Positions 1-11,679 of a stretch of DNA of 62,402 nucleotides are shown in pieces. The position numbers and the translations under genes were made by a program. The notes beneath the pieces are model-generated. The model was not told the DNA's origin. It did not search any database and saw only the letters and a list, made by a program, of their open reading frames with translations. Within the stretch, counting starts at the first letter, position 1. Every line of letters starts with the position of its first letter. The stretch is from Thoreauomyces humboldtii (lineage: Eukaryota > Chytridiomycota > Chytridiomycetes > Spizellomycetales > Powellomycetaceae): contig JADGJA010000038.1 of assembly GCA_027596035.1 (NCBI GenBank), forward strand, positions 1 through 62,402, in the 5' to 3' direction.

Positions 1-474
1 CCTCCCCCCTTTCTTGTTGTGTTCTTCGCTGCCTCGCTCCTCCCGGTACTTTTTTCACCCAGCCCCGTCTTTGTTCACGTTGCGCTCTGGAGGTAGCTTC
101 TTCCTGTTCTTTCTTCTTATCCTTCTCCTCCCCTTCCTTTCCGCATGTATCTCCTTCTCCCTTCCCGCTCTCCTCTTATCATTACATAATGTCTTTTGAT
201 GCATCAGATGTTCGGTTTGCGCTAGCAAAGTGGGTTTGCGGGTCGAGCGAGATATGGAAGCCAAGGTCTGTGTAGCAGCAAAATATAAGATCGATAACAT
301 ATACGAAAAAGAAAGACAAAGATTTTGAACGGAAGGGGGTTGCGTTCACGGAACGCAGGAAGGAGAACGAAAGAGAGAAAAGTGATGGAATGAGAGAGAT
401 TTGAGTTGGTGACGTTGGGTCGATGAGCGGGAAATGAAGGAAGGTTGTGGGTGTCGTTGGGGAGGGTAAAGAGC
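1..474. other. Intergenic stretch downstream of CK2
   Basis: The first 200 bases are pyrimidine-rich on the plus strand (many CT runs) and could be the 5' or 3' flank of a gene outside the window. An open frame on the minus strand between about 182 and 475 merely continues beyond the CK2 stop in another frame and has no recognisable protein features. I see no gene here. Confidence 0.4.
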
Positions 475-1794
475 TCAGAAATTGTCCTGACCCGGTACGA
501 AACCTGGGGGACGCACGGGGTCGAAGTAGGTGTGGTGCATGGCCTCCTGGGGTGTGAGACGATCTTGGTGGTCGTATCGTAGGAGCTTGTCCAAAAAGTC
601 GAGTGCCTCGTCGCTGACCCACTTTTCGTTTTCCGGGTTCACGAAGCGCCTCCATGGCTTCGCCGCGTATCTGTAGAAGCAATGGATATGAGGATTGAAG
701 AAAAGGAAAAAGGGAAGCAGACATCGAGATCAGATAGAGGTGTGCCGAGAGTGGCTTACCGGCCGAGGATCGAGTCAAACCGAGTGTCGAGCTGGATGCC
801 GTATTTTTCGAGGTATCGGAAGAGCTCTTCCGTGCCGAGTACCTTTGCGATCTTGACCAGCTGGTCGTGGTTGTCGTGTCCGTGGAAGAAGGGTTCTTTT
901 CGGAAGATCTACCACCCACACGGGTCAGAGGTGAGCCCTTCTGCCAGCCGTCCAATAGATCGTTCCGGGGTTTTCCACACGCCATTTACCATGCTAGCGA
1001 ACATGCATCCGAGACTCCACATGTCCAGCGAGTAGTCGTACTCCTGGAAATCCACGAGGAGCTCCGGTCCCTTGAAGTATCGGGAAGCCACTCGCACGTT
1101 GTACTCCATGTTGGGATGGTAGAACTCTGCGAGTCCCCAGTCGATGAGCCTCAGCTGTTTCTTCTCATGGTCGATCATGACGTTGTGAGGCTTCACGTCG
1201 CGATGCATGATGCCTCTCGAGTGACAGAAATCGAGCGCCTTCAAGAGCTCAAAGATGTAGTATCGGACCTCATGGTCCGAGAGACGAGGGTAGAGGACCT
1301 TGAAGTCGACGTTGTTGACGTGCTCGAAGATCAGGGCGGGAGTCTTTGAGTGAGGGTCGCGGACAATGTCGTAGAGGTTGATGATGTTGGGTCCTCCGGC
1401 CAGATTCTGGAGGATCTTGATCTCCCTCTTGATCTTCTTCTTCTTGACGGGTTTCAGGACCTTTATGCAGCACTTTGTCTGGTTCGCCACGTTGACTCCC
1501 TCGAAGACCTCAGAGTATCTGGTAGAGCGCCAGAGAGTAAGTTCTCCAAGGAATTCCGTAGGAAGAACCTTCGAACCGCTACGTACTTTCCGCGGCCGAC
1601 CTTCTTGACAATCTCATAGTTGTCCTGGAGGCTGTGGGGGAGGGGAACCTGGTGAGCCATGAGGCGCAGGGGATGGCGTGGGAAACGTGACAACTCGAGG
1701 GTACGCACTTCCACTGAATGTTCATGTTGTCGTAGTCCCAGTAATCCTTGGGCCGCTCCAAACAAGCATTGGGGTAGACCCTCGCTATGCTCAT
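475..1794 (-). CDS. CKA1: Casein kinase II (CK2) catalytic alpha subunit
   Basis: Ser/Thr protein kinase, the catalytic subunit of CK2, which phosphorylates acidic Ser/Thr sites in many nuclear and cytoplasmic proteins. Five exons (1709..1794, 1587..1631, 990..1518, 760..908, 475..670 on the minus strand) join in frame to 334 residues, the usual CK2-alpha length. Visible marks are the glycine loop GRGKYSEVFEG, the basic stretch [12 protein letters not shown] peculiar to CK2, the catalytic loop [12 protein letters not shown], the CK2-specific DWG in place of DFG, and the C-terminal [11 protein letters not shown]. Introns are 68-89 bp with GT-AG ends. The start ATG is followed at once by the family-typical SIARVYPN sequence. 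It is transcribed divergently from the USP22-like gene across a gap of about 260 bp. Identification is very secure; exon ends are inferred from frame and homology. Confidence 0.95.
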
Positions 1795-2055
1795 CCTGAC
1801 AAGGTTGGGAAAGGAACCAGGAGGTGGCCGCTGCGTTGACTTGAGAGCACTTTCGTCCCTTGCTGGCAGTGGTGAGCCCCCGCCGTAACGTTCTTGTTGC
1901 TACCTTTGGCCTTCGGACGGAAAGGCGGAAAGGCGAAAACGGGGATGGGGAACTTTCGGCAGCTTGCAGAAGGACCACCACCATCGGTCACCGCTTCGAG
2001 AAGTGTTGAGCGCTGTCACCGTATTACCAGGGGGTACACTACACTTGACAAGGAC

Positions 2056-4526
2056 ATGCCGAGGCCAATTGTCAAACCAGCGCGAAGGCCGAGCACAAAC
2101 TTGAAGCAGCAGCAGCATGCAGCTGCTCATGACGTGGACCTCATGTGCGCTTCTCCGTTTGGAGTTCACCGAGCGGCGCACGACGCTCAGTTCCACGGCT
2201 GCCCGCACCTGGCGGCCATCAAAACGCCAGCAACACCTTCAGCCTCCTCGTTCCCACCACCGGCCAACCAGCTAGCGCCAGCGGCTCAGGAACTTATCGC
2301 AAACTACCGCAGCTGCATCCGCTACTCTCTGTCCTATCGAAATCGGTCCCAGCTCCACGTGAATCGAAAGAACAAACAGTTCAAGATCATGTGTCAGCTG
2401 GACGACGAAGAGGAGCGTGTGCCAGTCACGGAAAACATGAAGAAGCGAAAGAGGAGCCTCGGCTGGATGGACAAGGAGATTCACTTTGTCGAAAAGCTGC
2501 CGATGCCATCCTGCAGCCTATGCAGCGCGACCGGATCGGTCAACCGTCTCCACGCTTGTCTCGAGTGTGTTTTTCTCGGATGCTCGCAGTCTCCCGTCGG
2601 TTCCGCAGGTGTGATCAAGACAGACGAGCCCGCTGGCGGAAAACGTCTTCCACCGCACCTGTTGCAGCAGCCCGTCAGTCACATGCAGGACCACGCGAGG
2701 GACAGGGCCCACGCCTTTTCCATGGATTGGCTGACCTGCGGCGTTTTCTGCGCGCTCTGTCGGGACTATGTTTTTGACGCGGATCTGGAGCGCATGCTTC
2801 AGTCGGAGCAGGAGCGTATCGACCAGATGATCTCCAAAATCAAGGAGCCAAACGTGAAGAGGTCTCGACTGGCCAGCTGGATCCCATCGTCCATGGAAGT
2901 CGATGCGATTCAATCAGGCTCCACTCTTGCTGGCTGTTCCGCCCTGCGTGGATTCCTCAATCTTGGAAACACCTGTTTCATGAATGCCATCCTTCAGGCC
3001 ATGGTCCATAATCCAGTGTTGAAGTTCTACTTTCTAAGCGACAAACATAGCCGATTGACTTGCTCGAAGCAGGATCCCCACTGTATGGCCTGCCATATGG
3101 ACACGGTGTTTCAAGAGTTTTACGCAGGGGACAAGAAACCTTACGGTCCAGCTTCCTTCCTGCACGCTATGTGGATGTCACAGAAGCAAATGGCGGGCTA
3201 CTCGCAGCAGGATGCTCACGAGTTTTTCATCTCGCTGGCGAATCAGATGCATAACAACTGCTCAAGTGAGTTACATACGTTTTGGAAAAGATATTGTCCA
3301 GCGCTGATCGGGGGTTTTCAGTGCGGCCAGCCCAGGATGGCCCAAATGGCGATTGCTCGTGCATAGTTCACCAAACTTTTGCAGGCCTTCTGCAGTCCGA
3401 CGTTACGTGCTCACACTGTAATGCTGTGTCGACTGCCTATGATCCGATACTTGATCTGTCTCTTGAGGTCAAGCGCCGGCCGACGAAAGCACCGACCAAA
3501 AAGCAAAAACTGGCGGCGGCGGCAGCTGCTGGCGATCCGGTAACTGCCGGCTCAGTACCTACGCCAGTTCCGCCATCACCAGCGCTCCCGGTTCCATCGA
3601 ACTTGAGCCATCCGTTGCCACCCAAACCGGAACCCTTGGGTGGCCCTCCGGCGGTACCTCCTACGCATGCTGCAGCAATCGCTGTAGCAACCGCGCCTTC
3701 CGTCCTGAAAGCCAAAATGACCAAAAATCGAGATCCACTTGACGCTTGCACTCTCTTGGAGTGTCTCGAGCGGTATACAGTACCCGAGAAGCTGAGTGAA
3801 TACACCTGCGGAAGCTGTAGCAAGAGTCGTGAAGCCACCAAGCAGATCTCGGTCAAGCTCCTTCCACCCATCCTCTCCATCCAGCTGAAAAGGTTCGAAC
3901 ATTCGGCGAAGAACCAGAGCAGCAAGATCGAGACGGTCGTCAAAGTTCCCGCAGACCTAGACATGACGCCATACACAACTCGTGCCATCAAACTGAGGAG
4001 CAGGCTCCGACCGATGAGCGGTTCCGGCGCAGGAGCGGCCAGGAAGAGCAGTGCGGGAATGTCGAAGGGTGCGGATGGATCGACACCCATGGACGGCATC
4101 CCCGCGCACATGTACAGCCTGTTTGCGGTCATCAGTCATACGGGGAAGCTTGAGACCGGTCACTACACCACGTACGCGCGGGAACGTGACAAGGTATGAG
4201 GAAGTGATATTTCTGATGAGTTTGCTTCGTCAACCACCGTGAAAGCCTTGACTGCTAATCACCCTTCCTCCTTTGCAGTGGTTCGCCTTTGACGACCACA
4301 ACGTTACCCTTGCGAAACAGAAGGATGTATTGGAAGGCAACGGGTGCGTATTCGGCGCGCCTTTTGACTGTTTTGCTCCACTTTATCTTGAGCATATCTG
4401 TTTTTGCCATGTCTTTTTGACAGGTACATGTGCTTTTACATCCGCAAGGGCTATCAATATCCGCTCAGCAAACGTGCGCTACCGGCGTCCTCGGACTCGT
4501 CCCCGGCTGCTTCGTCGTCATCGTAA
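2056..4526 (+). CDS. UBP8: SAGA-type histone H2B deubiquitinase, USP22/Ubp8-like
   Basis: Ubiquitin-specific protease of the Ubp8/USP22 group, which in known systems removes ubiquitin from histone H2B inside the SAGA deubiquitinating module. Exons 2056..3265, 3322..4193, 4279..4343 and 4424..4526 give about 749 residues. An N-terminal zf-UBP zinc finger (about residues 50-250) is visible as GCPH, CSLC, HACLEC, an HMQDHARDRAH segment and CGVFCALC. The USP fold follows, with the Cys box GNTCFMNA (Cys307), a QQDAHEF box, a CxxC pair CSHC, a second pair CGSC, the His box GHYTTYAR (His684) and the Asp in WFAFDDHNVT. A Pro/Ala-rich insert lies between the two Cys pairs. The start is uncertain: the frame is open upstream to 1894 without ATG, and I chose the first ATG. 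Divergent from CK2. Confidence 0.9.
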
Positions 4527-5694
4527 ATCATATTTCTGTTGTTTTCGTGCTCGGCCTGTCTCTCGGTGTGCGCTCTGTTGTATGGCGAAGCAAAGGGAAC
4601 CCTGAGGGTCCTATGTACAAGTGTGATCACTCTAGGCGCGGAAGCGCAAGTCCCGCCGCGACTTATTTGCGATGGAAGGGTGCAACGTCGTGGGAACCTC
4701 GCGAAGATGATCTCTTTCCATGTTTTCTTTCCAGAAGTACAGTACATGTACTTTAGCGTCAGGAGGATTGAAACAAGAAAACTGCTGCTGGCTGCGCAGC
4801 CAGCTGTACTTTCACATGCCAACTGCACGCCTGGCCGCGGCGGCGTATGGAGTTACAAGTACTGCACTGTACACGTACACTAGTTTGAAGAAAAAAGAAG
4901 GTTTCTCTCTCACCCCTCGGGGTACTGGACCCAAAAGGGGACAGGAGGAGCAGATGAAGAGGAATGCGCAGCAGAAGGTGGGGTCGAGAGGGAGACAAAA
5001 GGGAAGCACGCCGTGCCGACCGCGGGTGCCGTGGTTACTTGCGTACTACGTACGAGCTTGCCCAGTCCGGCGCACAAAGTGCTCCTCAGTTCATTGGACA
5101 CCCTTTCACTTCCGCCGACCATGAACCACGGTAAAGAACACAGAGGCCATGCATGCTTCCCCGCCACGAGACTTCGTGCACGTCAGATACACGTACCCGG
5201 GTGGTGTCCCACAGGTGTCCCATCCTGCGGATCTCTCCGTTACCCCCAATCCCTCCCAGAAGGGGGTGGCCCCTGTCTTTCATCGGCCCAACCTCTTGCC
5301 TCCGACACTGCCAGCCGATATCGACCGTCATTTTTCCCGCAAAAAGAACCCTTTACATCGTCGTCGTCCTCTCCTGTACCTGGTTTTTCGCATATCCATT
5401 CGGCACCTCACCAATTCAGCACTTTACGAACGCAATCCTACGTGATTACTTGCCTACTTCACCTTTGGGCCCCCCAGATCATCTACAATCACGCGCGACT
5501 ACACCATCCCCTCCTTTCCGTCCTATCCAAAGCAAGCTTCAAGGACTTGGAAAAGACACGCAGGGAAGAAACCAAGGTTCAGCAAAGCTGGGAAGCAGTG
5601 AAGACGCGACCTAGCCGCGCTCAAGGTCTTCCGACGTTCCCACATCCTGCTACGCACTGCCGCCAAGCTCGCTCCAAAGCTGTGCGCAGCCAAG
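4527..5694. other. Intergenic region with GTAC-rich palindromes
   Basis: About 1.2 kb without a convincing gene. It carries short palindromic GTAC-rich motifs near 4736-4755 (AGTACATGTACT, a perfect 12-base palindrome) and 4856-4880, and a pyrimidine-rich stretch around 5400-5530 that is probably the promoter of the following gene. Open frames here overlap each other on both strands, start late and look non-coding. Confidence 0.4.
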
Positions 5695-7013
5695 ATGTCC
5701 ACGCCGTCTGGTTTGGACTTTGACCTGGTAAGTTTGGTTTTTCTAAACTGCACCACCCGACGGATATGGTTGGGAGAAAGTGCTTGGAGGTTCCTTCAGC
5801 TTTCGTTGTGTTGTTGGCTGTTGGGTGGCTATGCCGCGACGCGTTTTTCTCGTGCCTTTCCCACATCAAACGGCCATTTCGGTCATCTCAAACCAGATCT
5901 TTCACTGACCTTGTCATTCTTGACCTACGACAGATCTTTCGTCTTCACCAATTCGCTTATAGCCCGGGCGTTCACAAGCTAAACCCCTATATCAATGTCA
6001 AACTGCTCAAGACGGCAGGGGACCTCGACGGACCGCAGGAACCGATCCGTGCGCTAGACGATGCCAATTCCACCAATAGCATATCAGCGAGATGCGAGGA
6101 TGCTCGTTTACTCCTTGGATCACCTGTGGCCTCCGCATCACCCACATTTGTCGCATCGCCTCCGTCCTTTGCAATTGACGATCTGTATCCCATCCCTCTT
6201 CAGTTCTTGAGCTTATTCGAAGGGGACTATGACAGCTGCAAGTTCGGGGGCGTCCGGACAGAGGCTGAACACGAGAATCGCAAGGAATCATATCACGCTG
6301 CATCGCCAAACTTTTCGTCCCCTCGCGACCAGATGTCCTCGCCTTCGTTTTACGACGTTCGATTCGACGGCGATTGTAGTTTCCCGGTCGGAGGGCACAG
6401 TGACGGAGAGTGTACGCCCAGTATCGTTAGCGGAGCGAAGCGCAAGCGACCCGCTCCATCCGAGAATCCGAAAGGAAAAGAGAACGACCTTCCGCCTTCT
6501 GCAGCGAACGGCCTCAAACGTGCGCAGGCATATGCTACCGCCATAACGCCACGATACGATGACACGTTCGGGGATGACGACACTTTCTTCACCTTGCCTC
6601 CCTTTGACCTGGATTCTGCTCTACCGACGAAGAAAAAGGCATACTCAGGTGCCAAGAAACCTTTCTTTACCGGTATGCGGTTTTCAACTTGGCCCTTTAA
6701 ATTTATTTCTTGCGTATTCATACATCAAGACATAGATATAACACCGATTCACCTATGGCAAAGCGATGCTGACTCTCCAACCGGCACCGATTCATTCGAA
6801 GTTTACTCTTGCGACTTGTCCCCGTCTTCTTCTGGCTCTCAGGACAACTTTCCGCTGGCCATGCGTCGAACTAAATCGCACCAATGCGATGCAAGTTGGT
6901 TTCAGGGTATCAAGCGGGAGCCGTTGTCGACGGCCTATGATCATGCGGATCACCATACTACAAACAGCGACTACCTCGTCGACAACACGAGCGTTTCGCC
7001 CTACGACATCTGA
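5695..7013 (+). CDS. Unrecognised Ser/Asp-rich protein
   Basis: I do not recognise this protein. Exons 5695..5727, 5934..6672 and 6736..7013 give 349 residues. The first intron (206 bp) follows only 11 codons; its donor GTAAGT and acceptor ACAG join MSTPSGLDFDL to IFRLHQFAYSPGVHKLNPYI. The second intron (63 bp) is inferred, and its length is a multiple of three, so retaining it would also keep the frame. The protein is rich in Ser, Asp and Pro, has a basic patch GAKRKRPAPSENPKGKEN around residue 180 that could be a nuclear signal, and a C-terminal half of Ser/Asp/His-rich low complexity. No enzyme motif, signal peptide or membrane segment is visible. A nuclear regulatory protein is possible but unproven. 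Confidence 0.6.
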
Positions 7014-7445
7014 ACATTTTCACAGCAGCGAGGCAAACCTTGGGAGGATTTTCCTTGAACCATTTGCCGCTTGCCATCCGGACATCCTTTTTATTCCATG
7101 CACATAGTTTCATAGCGTTCTCCATTAAACTTATTGTCAGCTATCACGGCTCTTGAGAGAATGATGGACTTGGTCTTCCAGTTGGTCTTCGGCAACATGC
7201 TGTCGAATGGCAAGCCTTGGGAAATTGGAAGATTCCACCTGGAGACGAGAGCCGCACGCGGCCGACGGTGATCTACCTCCATCTGCCTCGAATCCTGCCC
7301 CTTGTGGAAGGGAGTTACTTCGCAAAAGAAGCTCCGTCGTTCACCTCAGCAACTACTTCCTGGCGGTCTCTCTCGATGCTAGGCCTCAGCGCCGCAAGTG
7401 GTATGGTCGACGACCGCGCAGGCTCGGGGTGTGGCCGCGACAACG
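7014..7445. other. Intergenic region upstream of STT3
   Basis: About 430 bp between the stop of the unrecognised gene and the STT3 start. It is partly open in several frames, and an ATG at 7161 begins a short frame that does not join the STT3 reading frame. It probably holds the STT3 promoter and 5' leader. I see no distinct element. Confidence 0.35.
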
Positions 7446-10132
7446 ATGATTGATATTTCTTCGGGCGTTCCCGTAGAGAGCGCATGGCTCCGGGTGACCG
7501 TGCTCCTACTCATCTCAATATTGGCGTTCTCGACTCGTCTGTTCTCTATCTTGCGCTTTGGTGGGATTCTGCCCCTCTTCGGGGCGCGGCAGGCCAGTCG
7601 ACACAAACACTGACCAAGATCTGTCTTTCAGAAAGCGTCATTCACGAGTTCGACCCTTGGTTCAACTATCGTACTACTATCGAGCTTGTTGAGAACGGTT
7701 ACTACAACTTCGTCAATTGGTGCGTCCCATGTCATTGGACCAGATATCGGAAGCGCGCGACCCTTTAACTCGCTCCGCAGGTTTGATGAATTGTCATGGT
7801 ACCCATTGGGACGTGTGGTCGGAGGAACCGTGTACCCAGGAATCATGGTCACCGCAGGCTTGATCCACAAGGCCTTGAACTGGCTCAACTTCCCAATCCA
7901 CATCCGAGAAGTCTGTGTGTTTCTTGCTCCACTCTTTTCGGCATTCACCGCCGTAGCCGCATACCTCCTGACGAAGGAGATGAAGAACGAAGCAGCGGGT
8001 CTCCTGGCTGCAGCCTTCATCGGCATCGCTCCCGGTTACATCTCTCGATCGGTGGCTGGATCGTATGATAACGAGGGAATCGCCATCTTTCTTCTCGTTT
8101 ACACGTTCTACTTGTGGATCAAGGCGGTCAAGCTCGGATCCGCTTTCTACGGAACTCTCACTGCCGTCTTCTATTTCTGGATGGTGTCGGCGTGGGGCGG
8201 TTATGTCTTCATCACCAACCTTATCCCGTTGCATGTGTTCGCGCTGATTCTCATGGGCCGATATTCCCCGCGGCTTTACGTCTCATACTCATCGTTCTAC
8301 ATCATCGGCACCATCTCGTCCATGCTGATTCCTTTCGTGGGATTCCAGCCCACGAGGACCAGCGAGCATATGGCGGCTCTGGGTACGAGACCCATACGGT
8401 ATCCTCGAATTTGTTCGTCATCCTGCTCATACATTACTTTACAGGCATCTTCGGACTGCTCCAGATCATCGCGTTTGTTGACTTGATTCGTAGTCACCTG
8501 TCTGCAAACCAGTTTCAGACTCTTTTCTACGGTCTTATCTCGGGCATATTCCTTCTGGGACTTGCCGGCCTAGTCGCTCTGACGGTCGGCGGGTATATTG
8601 CACCATGGACCGGGCGTTTCTATTCGCTTTGGGACACCGGTTACGCCAAAATTCACATCCCGATCATCGCCTCCGTGTCAGAGCATCAGCCAACCCCATG
8701 GACTTCCTTCTTCTTCGATCTGCAACTTCTTATGGTCCTGTTCCCTGCGGGCATTTATTTCTGTTTCCAGGTAAGACATGGGACACAAAGGTTGTGCCCA
8801 GTGCAAAGTGGATCCTGATCCATCTTCACTTCATGATAGGAACTTCGAGATGAACACGTCTTTGTTTTGCTTTACGCTGGAACCGCGTCTTATTTTGCTG
8901 GAGTCATGGTCCGGTTGATGCTGACCCTGACGCCTATCGTTTGCGTTGCATCAGCCATCGCTATCACCAGCGGACTTGAGGCTTTCATGGCTACGGGCGA
9001 TAAACCTCAGGCGAAACTCACTTCCGCCCCCATCGTGGTTCTGGAAGAGAAGAAGGCAAAGGACGGCAAGAAGAAGAAAGCGGTTGTTGTCGAAAACGCC
9101 GTTAAGACTGGAATCTGGTCATGGGACGCTAAACTTGCCCTCGTTATACCATTGACTCTCCTCCTCGCCCAATTCGCTCACCACTGCACGTGGGTGACGT
9201 CGAGCGCCTACTCGTCCCCTTCGATCGTCCTGGCTTCGCAAAAGCCTGACGGATCCCAGCACATCATCGACGACTTCCGCGAGGCCTACTACTGGCTCCG
9301 TCAGAACACGGACGAGAAGGCCAAGATCATGTCCTGGTGGGATTACGGCTACCAGATCACTGGCATGTCCAACCGTACCGTTCTCGTCGACAACAACACC
9401 TGGAACAACACGCACATCGCCACGGTTGGAAAGGCCATGTCCTGCTCCGAAGACGTTTCGTACGAGGTCATGCGCAAGCTCGACGTGGACTACGTCCTCG
9501 TCATCTTTGGCGGTGCCATCGGATATTCCGGAGACGACATCAACAAGTTCCTTTGGATGATCCGCATCGGGGAAGGAGTGTATCCGAAGGACGTGACCGA
9601 ACGTGACTTCTTCACTCAGCGAGGAGAATACAAGGTCGACGAACAGGCTTCGGCCACCATGAAGAACAGTCTCATGTACAAGATGAGTTACTATCGGTTC
9701 CCCGAGCTCTTCGGAGGAGGACCCGCTCGCGACAATGTTCGCGGCGCCATTATCCCCAACAAGCCCATTAAGCTTACAACCGTGGACGAAGGTGAGATCT
9801 CCAAACCTGTTTTCGGCAGTGCCGGTGCTGAACCCTGTCATGATATTCATCCCCTTTTTCCGGTCGTTAGTGTACACGACTGAGAATTGGATCGTCCGGC
9901 TTTACCAAGTCAAGAAGCCCGACAACATCGGACGGACCATGTCCGCCGCATCCACGTATGTACCGGGAGAGCACGCGCTGCTTCATTTCCTATACTACCT
10001 CGATATTGACTGGGAACTATTTTCGTTCTTTAACGCAGATTCGGCAAGAAACGTCGCAGACGGGTACGCAGGAAGACGAACGCCGCCTCTACCAAGAACA
10101 AGGGCGGGGCGCGAAAACGTCGCCAAGAGTAA
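7446..10132 (+). CDS. STT3: Oligosaccharyltransferase catalytic subunit STT3
   Basis: Catalytic subunit of the ER oligosaccharyltransferase, which transfers the lipid-linked glycan to Asn in N-glycosylation sequons. Exons 7446..7560, 7632..7719, 7781..8382, 8445..8770, 8840..9791, 9871..9955 and 10039..10132 give 753 residues. The N-terminal two-thirds is strongly hydrophobic (multiple membrane segments). Family motifs are [21 protein letters not shown], the loop [10 protein letters not shown], the catalytic-site [10 protein letters not shown], the usual glycosylated [11 protein letters not shown] and [11 protein letters not shown]. The protein ends in a very basic tail ([12 protein letters not shown]). 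The start at 7446 has A at -3; an alternative in-frame ATG lies at 7398. Identification is very secure; the N-terminus less so. Confidence 0.95.
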
Positions 10133-10662
10133 ACGATGCCACATTTGTGAATAAATTCTTTGACGGTCACCCGAACCCGCTGTAGCGCCGCCCACCAGAA
10201 AGGAGCCAGTGGAAAGGGCATTGATGCCATGAGATGTATTGCGATGCACTGAGCGAAGTATGATGCCAAAACCTTTCCACGTTCCACCTGCTCTGCACAA
10301 TGGAACAAGCGGAAGGAGCGTTTGACAGCCCTTGTATCGAACCCGCCATTGCGTTGGCGACAGCAGCTTTGCACATGTTTCGGCAAACGGTCTTGAGATT
10401 GCGAAGGCTGAACACCACCAACAACCCTTCGCTTTGCACTTTTCCATCCTCTCTCTCTCTCTCGTGGAAAAGTAGCAGTGGCTGTCATTTGCCTTGCTCG
10501 AGATCCCAGCAAGGGCAGTCTCGGAAGTGTATTACGTAACCATGGTCGACAGCGGTGGCTTTTGGACTGCCGCTTCCTCATCTACGTTCCCCTTTCACTC
10601 CTACGAGACCAGCAGAAACATTCTTTTGCTTTCAAAAATCTCCTCTTAACGGTATAGACATT
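10133..10662. other. Intergenic region upstream of the ODAD4-like gene
   Basis: About 530 bp. Minus-strand open frames cross it and run into STT3 exons, but they have no protein-like composition. It includes a CT microsatellite near 10449-10461. The ORF of the next gene is open upstream to a second ATG at 10555, so part of this stretch may be coding. Confidence 0.35.
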
Positions 10663-11679
10663 ATGGCGGCAGCGAATGCCAACCCGCCTGACTACAACGG
10701 CGATCCGGACGCCGAAGCCCCGGAGAACCTCGTCGCAAAGTTTCAGATCCTAGCAGCCGAAGGTGACCTCCTAGCGCAACGAGGAGCCTGGAGCTCAGCC
10801 ATCGACGCCTACACGAGAGCCCTAGCCATCCGTCCCGCCGACAAGCACTGCCTCGTCTCCCGTTCCCGATGTCACATCAACGCCGGAAACGGTCGACCCG
10901 CCCTCCAGGACGCCGAACTCTCCCTCAAGGAGGATCCCGAGTTCTTCAAGGGAGTCTACCAGAAGGCCGAGGCTCTCTACGCCATCGGTGACTTTGAGAC
11001 GGCGCTCGTGTTCTACCATCGTGGAAACCGGCTTCGACCCGAGCTGGACGAGTTTCGGACCGGAATCCAGAAGGCCAGAGAGGCCATCGAGAACGGCATC
11101 GGCAATCCCAGAGACACCCGGATCCTCGTCCCCCAGAACCTTCGCAAACAGCTAGCGGCAGCGGCGGCGGTCGAAGCCGAAGCGGCGTCGGATCCCTCCA
11201 CCCGCAAAGCGAACGCCAAGGACGGAGACGTGCACGGAGCCAGGATGGCGTTCGCCCAGACGCCGCAGTCTCACCAGCAGGATCCTCGGTCGTCCGGCGG
11301 ATCCTCCCTCGCCCCGGCCCTCGAGTCCAAGCTTCTCGGCGAGCTCTACGAGGACAAGATGTACCTCGAGGAGCTGCTCTCGGATCGTGACTTCACCGAC
11401 TGTCCCGACGAGCAGGTCCTCAACCTCGTGACCGACGGGATCCGGTACCTGCAGACCCGGATCGACTTCTGGAGACAGCAGAACCCCATCTACGCCCGAC
11501 CCAAGGAGAAGCACATCAAGCCGAGGATGGACAAGGGGGGACTCAAGCCTCACGCCTTGCAGCTGGCTCCTGCGGGGGAGGCCGCTCGCGGTGGCGGAGG
11601 GAAGAGGACCGGCAACGAGACGGGACGGAAGGGGGCCGTCGGAAAACCATCGGGGAGAGTGGCGCTGGCGGCACAGTGA
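10663..11679 (+). CDS. Outer dynein arm docking TPR protein, ODAD4/TTC25-like
   Basis: Intronless, 338 residues from this start. Residues about 15-150 form TPR repeats closely matching the N-terminal part of animal TTC25/ODAD4, including the run LVSRSRCHINAGN, KEDPEFFKGVYQKAEALYAI and ALVFYHRGNRLRPELDEF. A second conserved block near residues 220-290 reads LLGELYEDKMYLEELLSD and then RIDFWRQQNPIYARPKEKH, also typical of TTC25. In animals and algae this protein docks outer dynein arms on axonemal doublets. The animal protein is much longer, with further C-terminal TPRs; here the chain ends soon after FWRQQNPIYAR in a Gly/Lys-rich tail. The frame is open 36 codons further upstream to an ATG at 10555. 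The gene is strong evidence for a flagellated life stage. Confidence 0.87.
   Translation: MAAANANPPDYNGDPDAEAPENLVAKFQILAAEGDLLAQRGAWSSAIDAYTRALAIRPADKHCLVSRSRCHINAGNGRPALQDAELSLKEDPEFFKGVYQKAEALYAIGDFETALVFYHRGNRLRPELDEFRTGIQKAREAIENGIGNPRDTRILVPQNLRKQLAAAAAVEAEAASDPSTRKANAKDGDVHGARMAFAQTPQSHQQDPRSSGGSSLAPALESKLLGELYEDKMYLEELLSDRDFTDCPDEQVLNLVTDGIRYLQTRIDFWRQQNPIYARPKEKHIKPRMDKGGLKPHALQLAPAGEAARGGGGKRTGNETGRKGAVGKPSGRVALAAQ

Noticed and set aside
182..985. Long minus-strand frame (267 codons) overlapping the CK2 3' end
   Set aside because: It reads through CK2 exons in the wrong frame, is Ser/Pro/Arg low-complexity, and the true CK2 frame explains the bases.
1560..1600. TTCGAA-type strings as tRNA T-loops (also near 3896, 15183, 48008)
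   Set aside because: No matching acceptor, D and anticodon arms around any of them; most lie in coding sequence. I found no tRNA or rRNA gene.
3437..4132. Minus-strand 231-codon frame opposite USP22
   Set aside because: Exact shadow of the USP catalytic exon, with no family features.
5013..5723. Plus-strand 236-codon frame before the unrecognised gene
   Set aside because: Pro/Ser/His-rich sequence in a pyrimidine-rich promoter, overlapping the start of the next gene in another frame.
10030..10581. Minus-strand 183-codon frame between STT3 and the ODAD4-like gene
   Set aside because: Overlaps the last STT3 exon and has an Arg/Phe-rich, non-globular composition.
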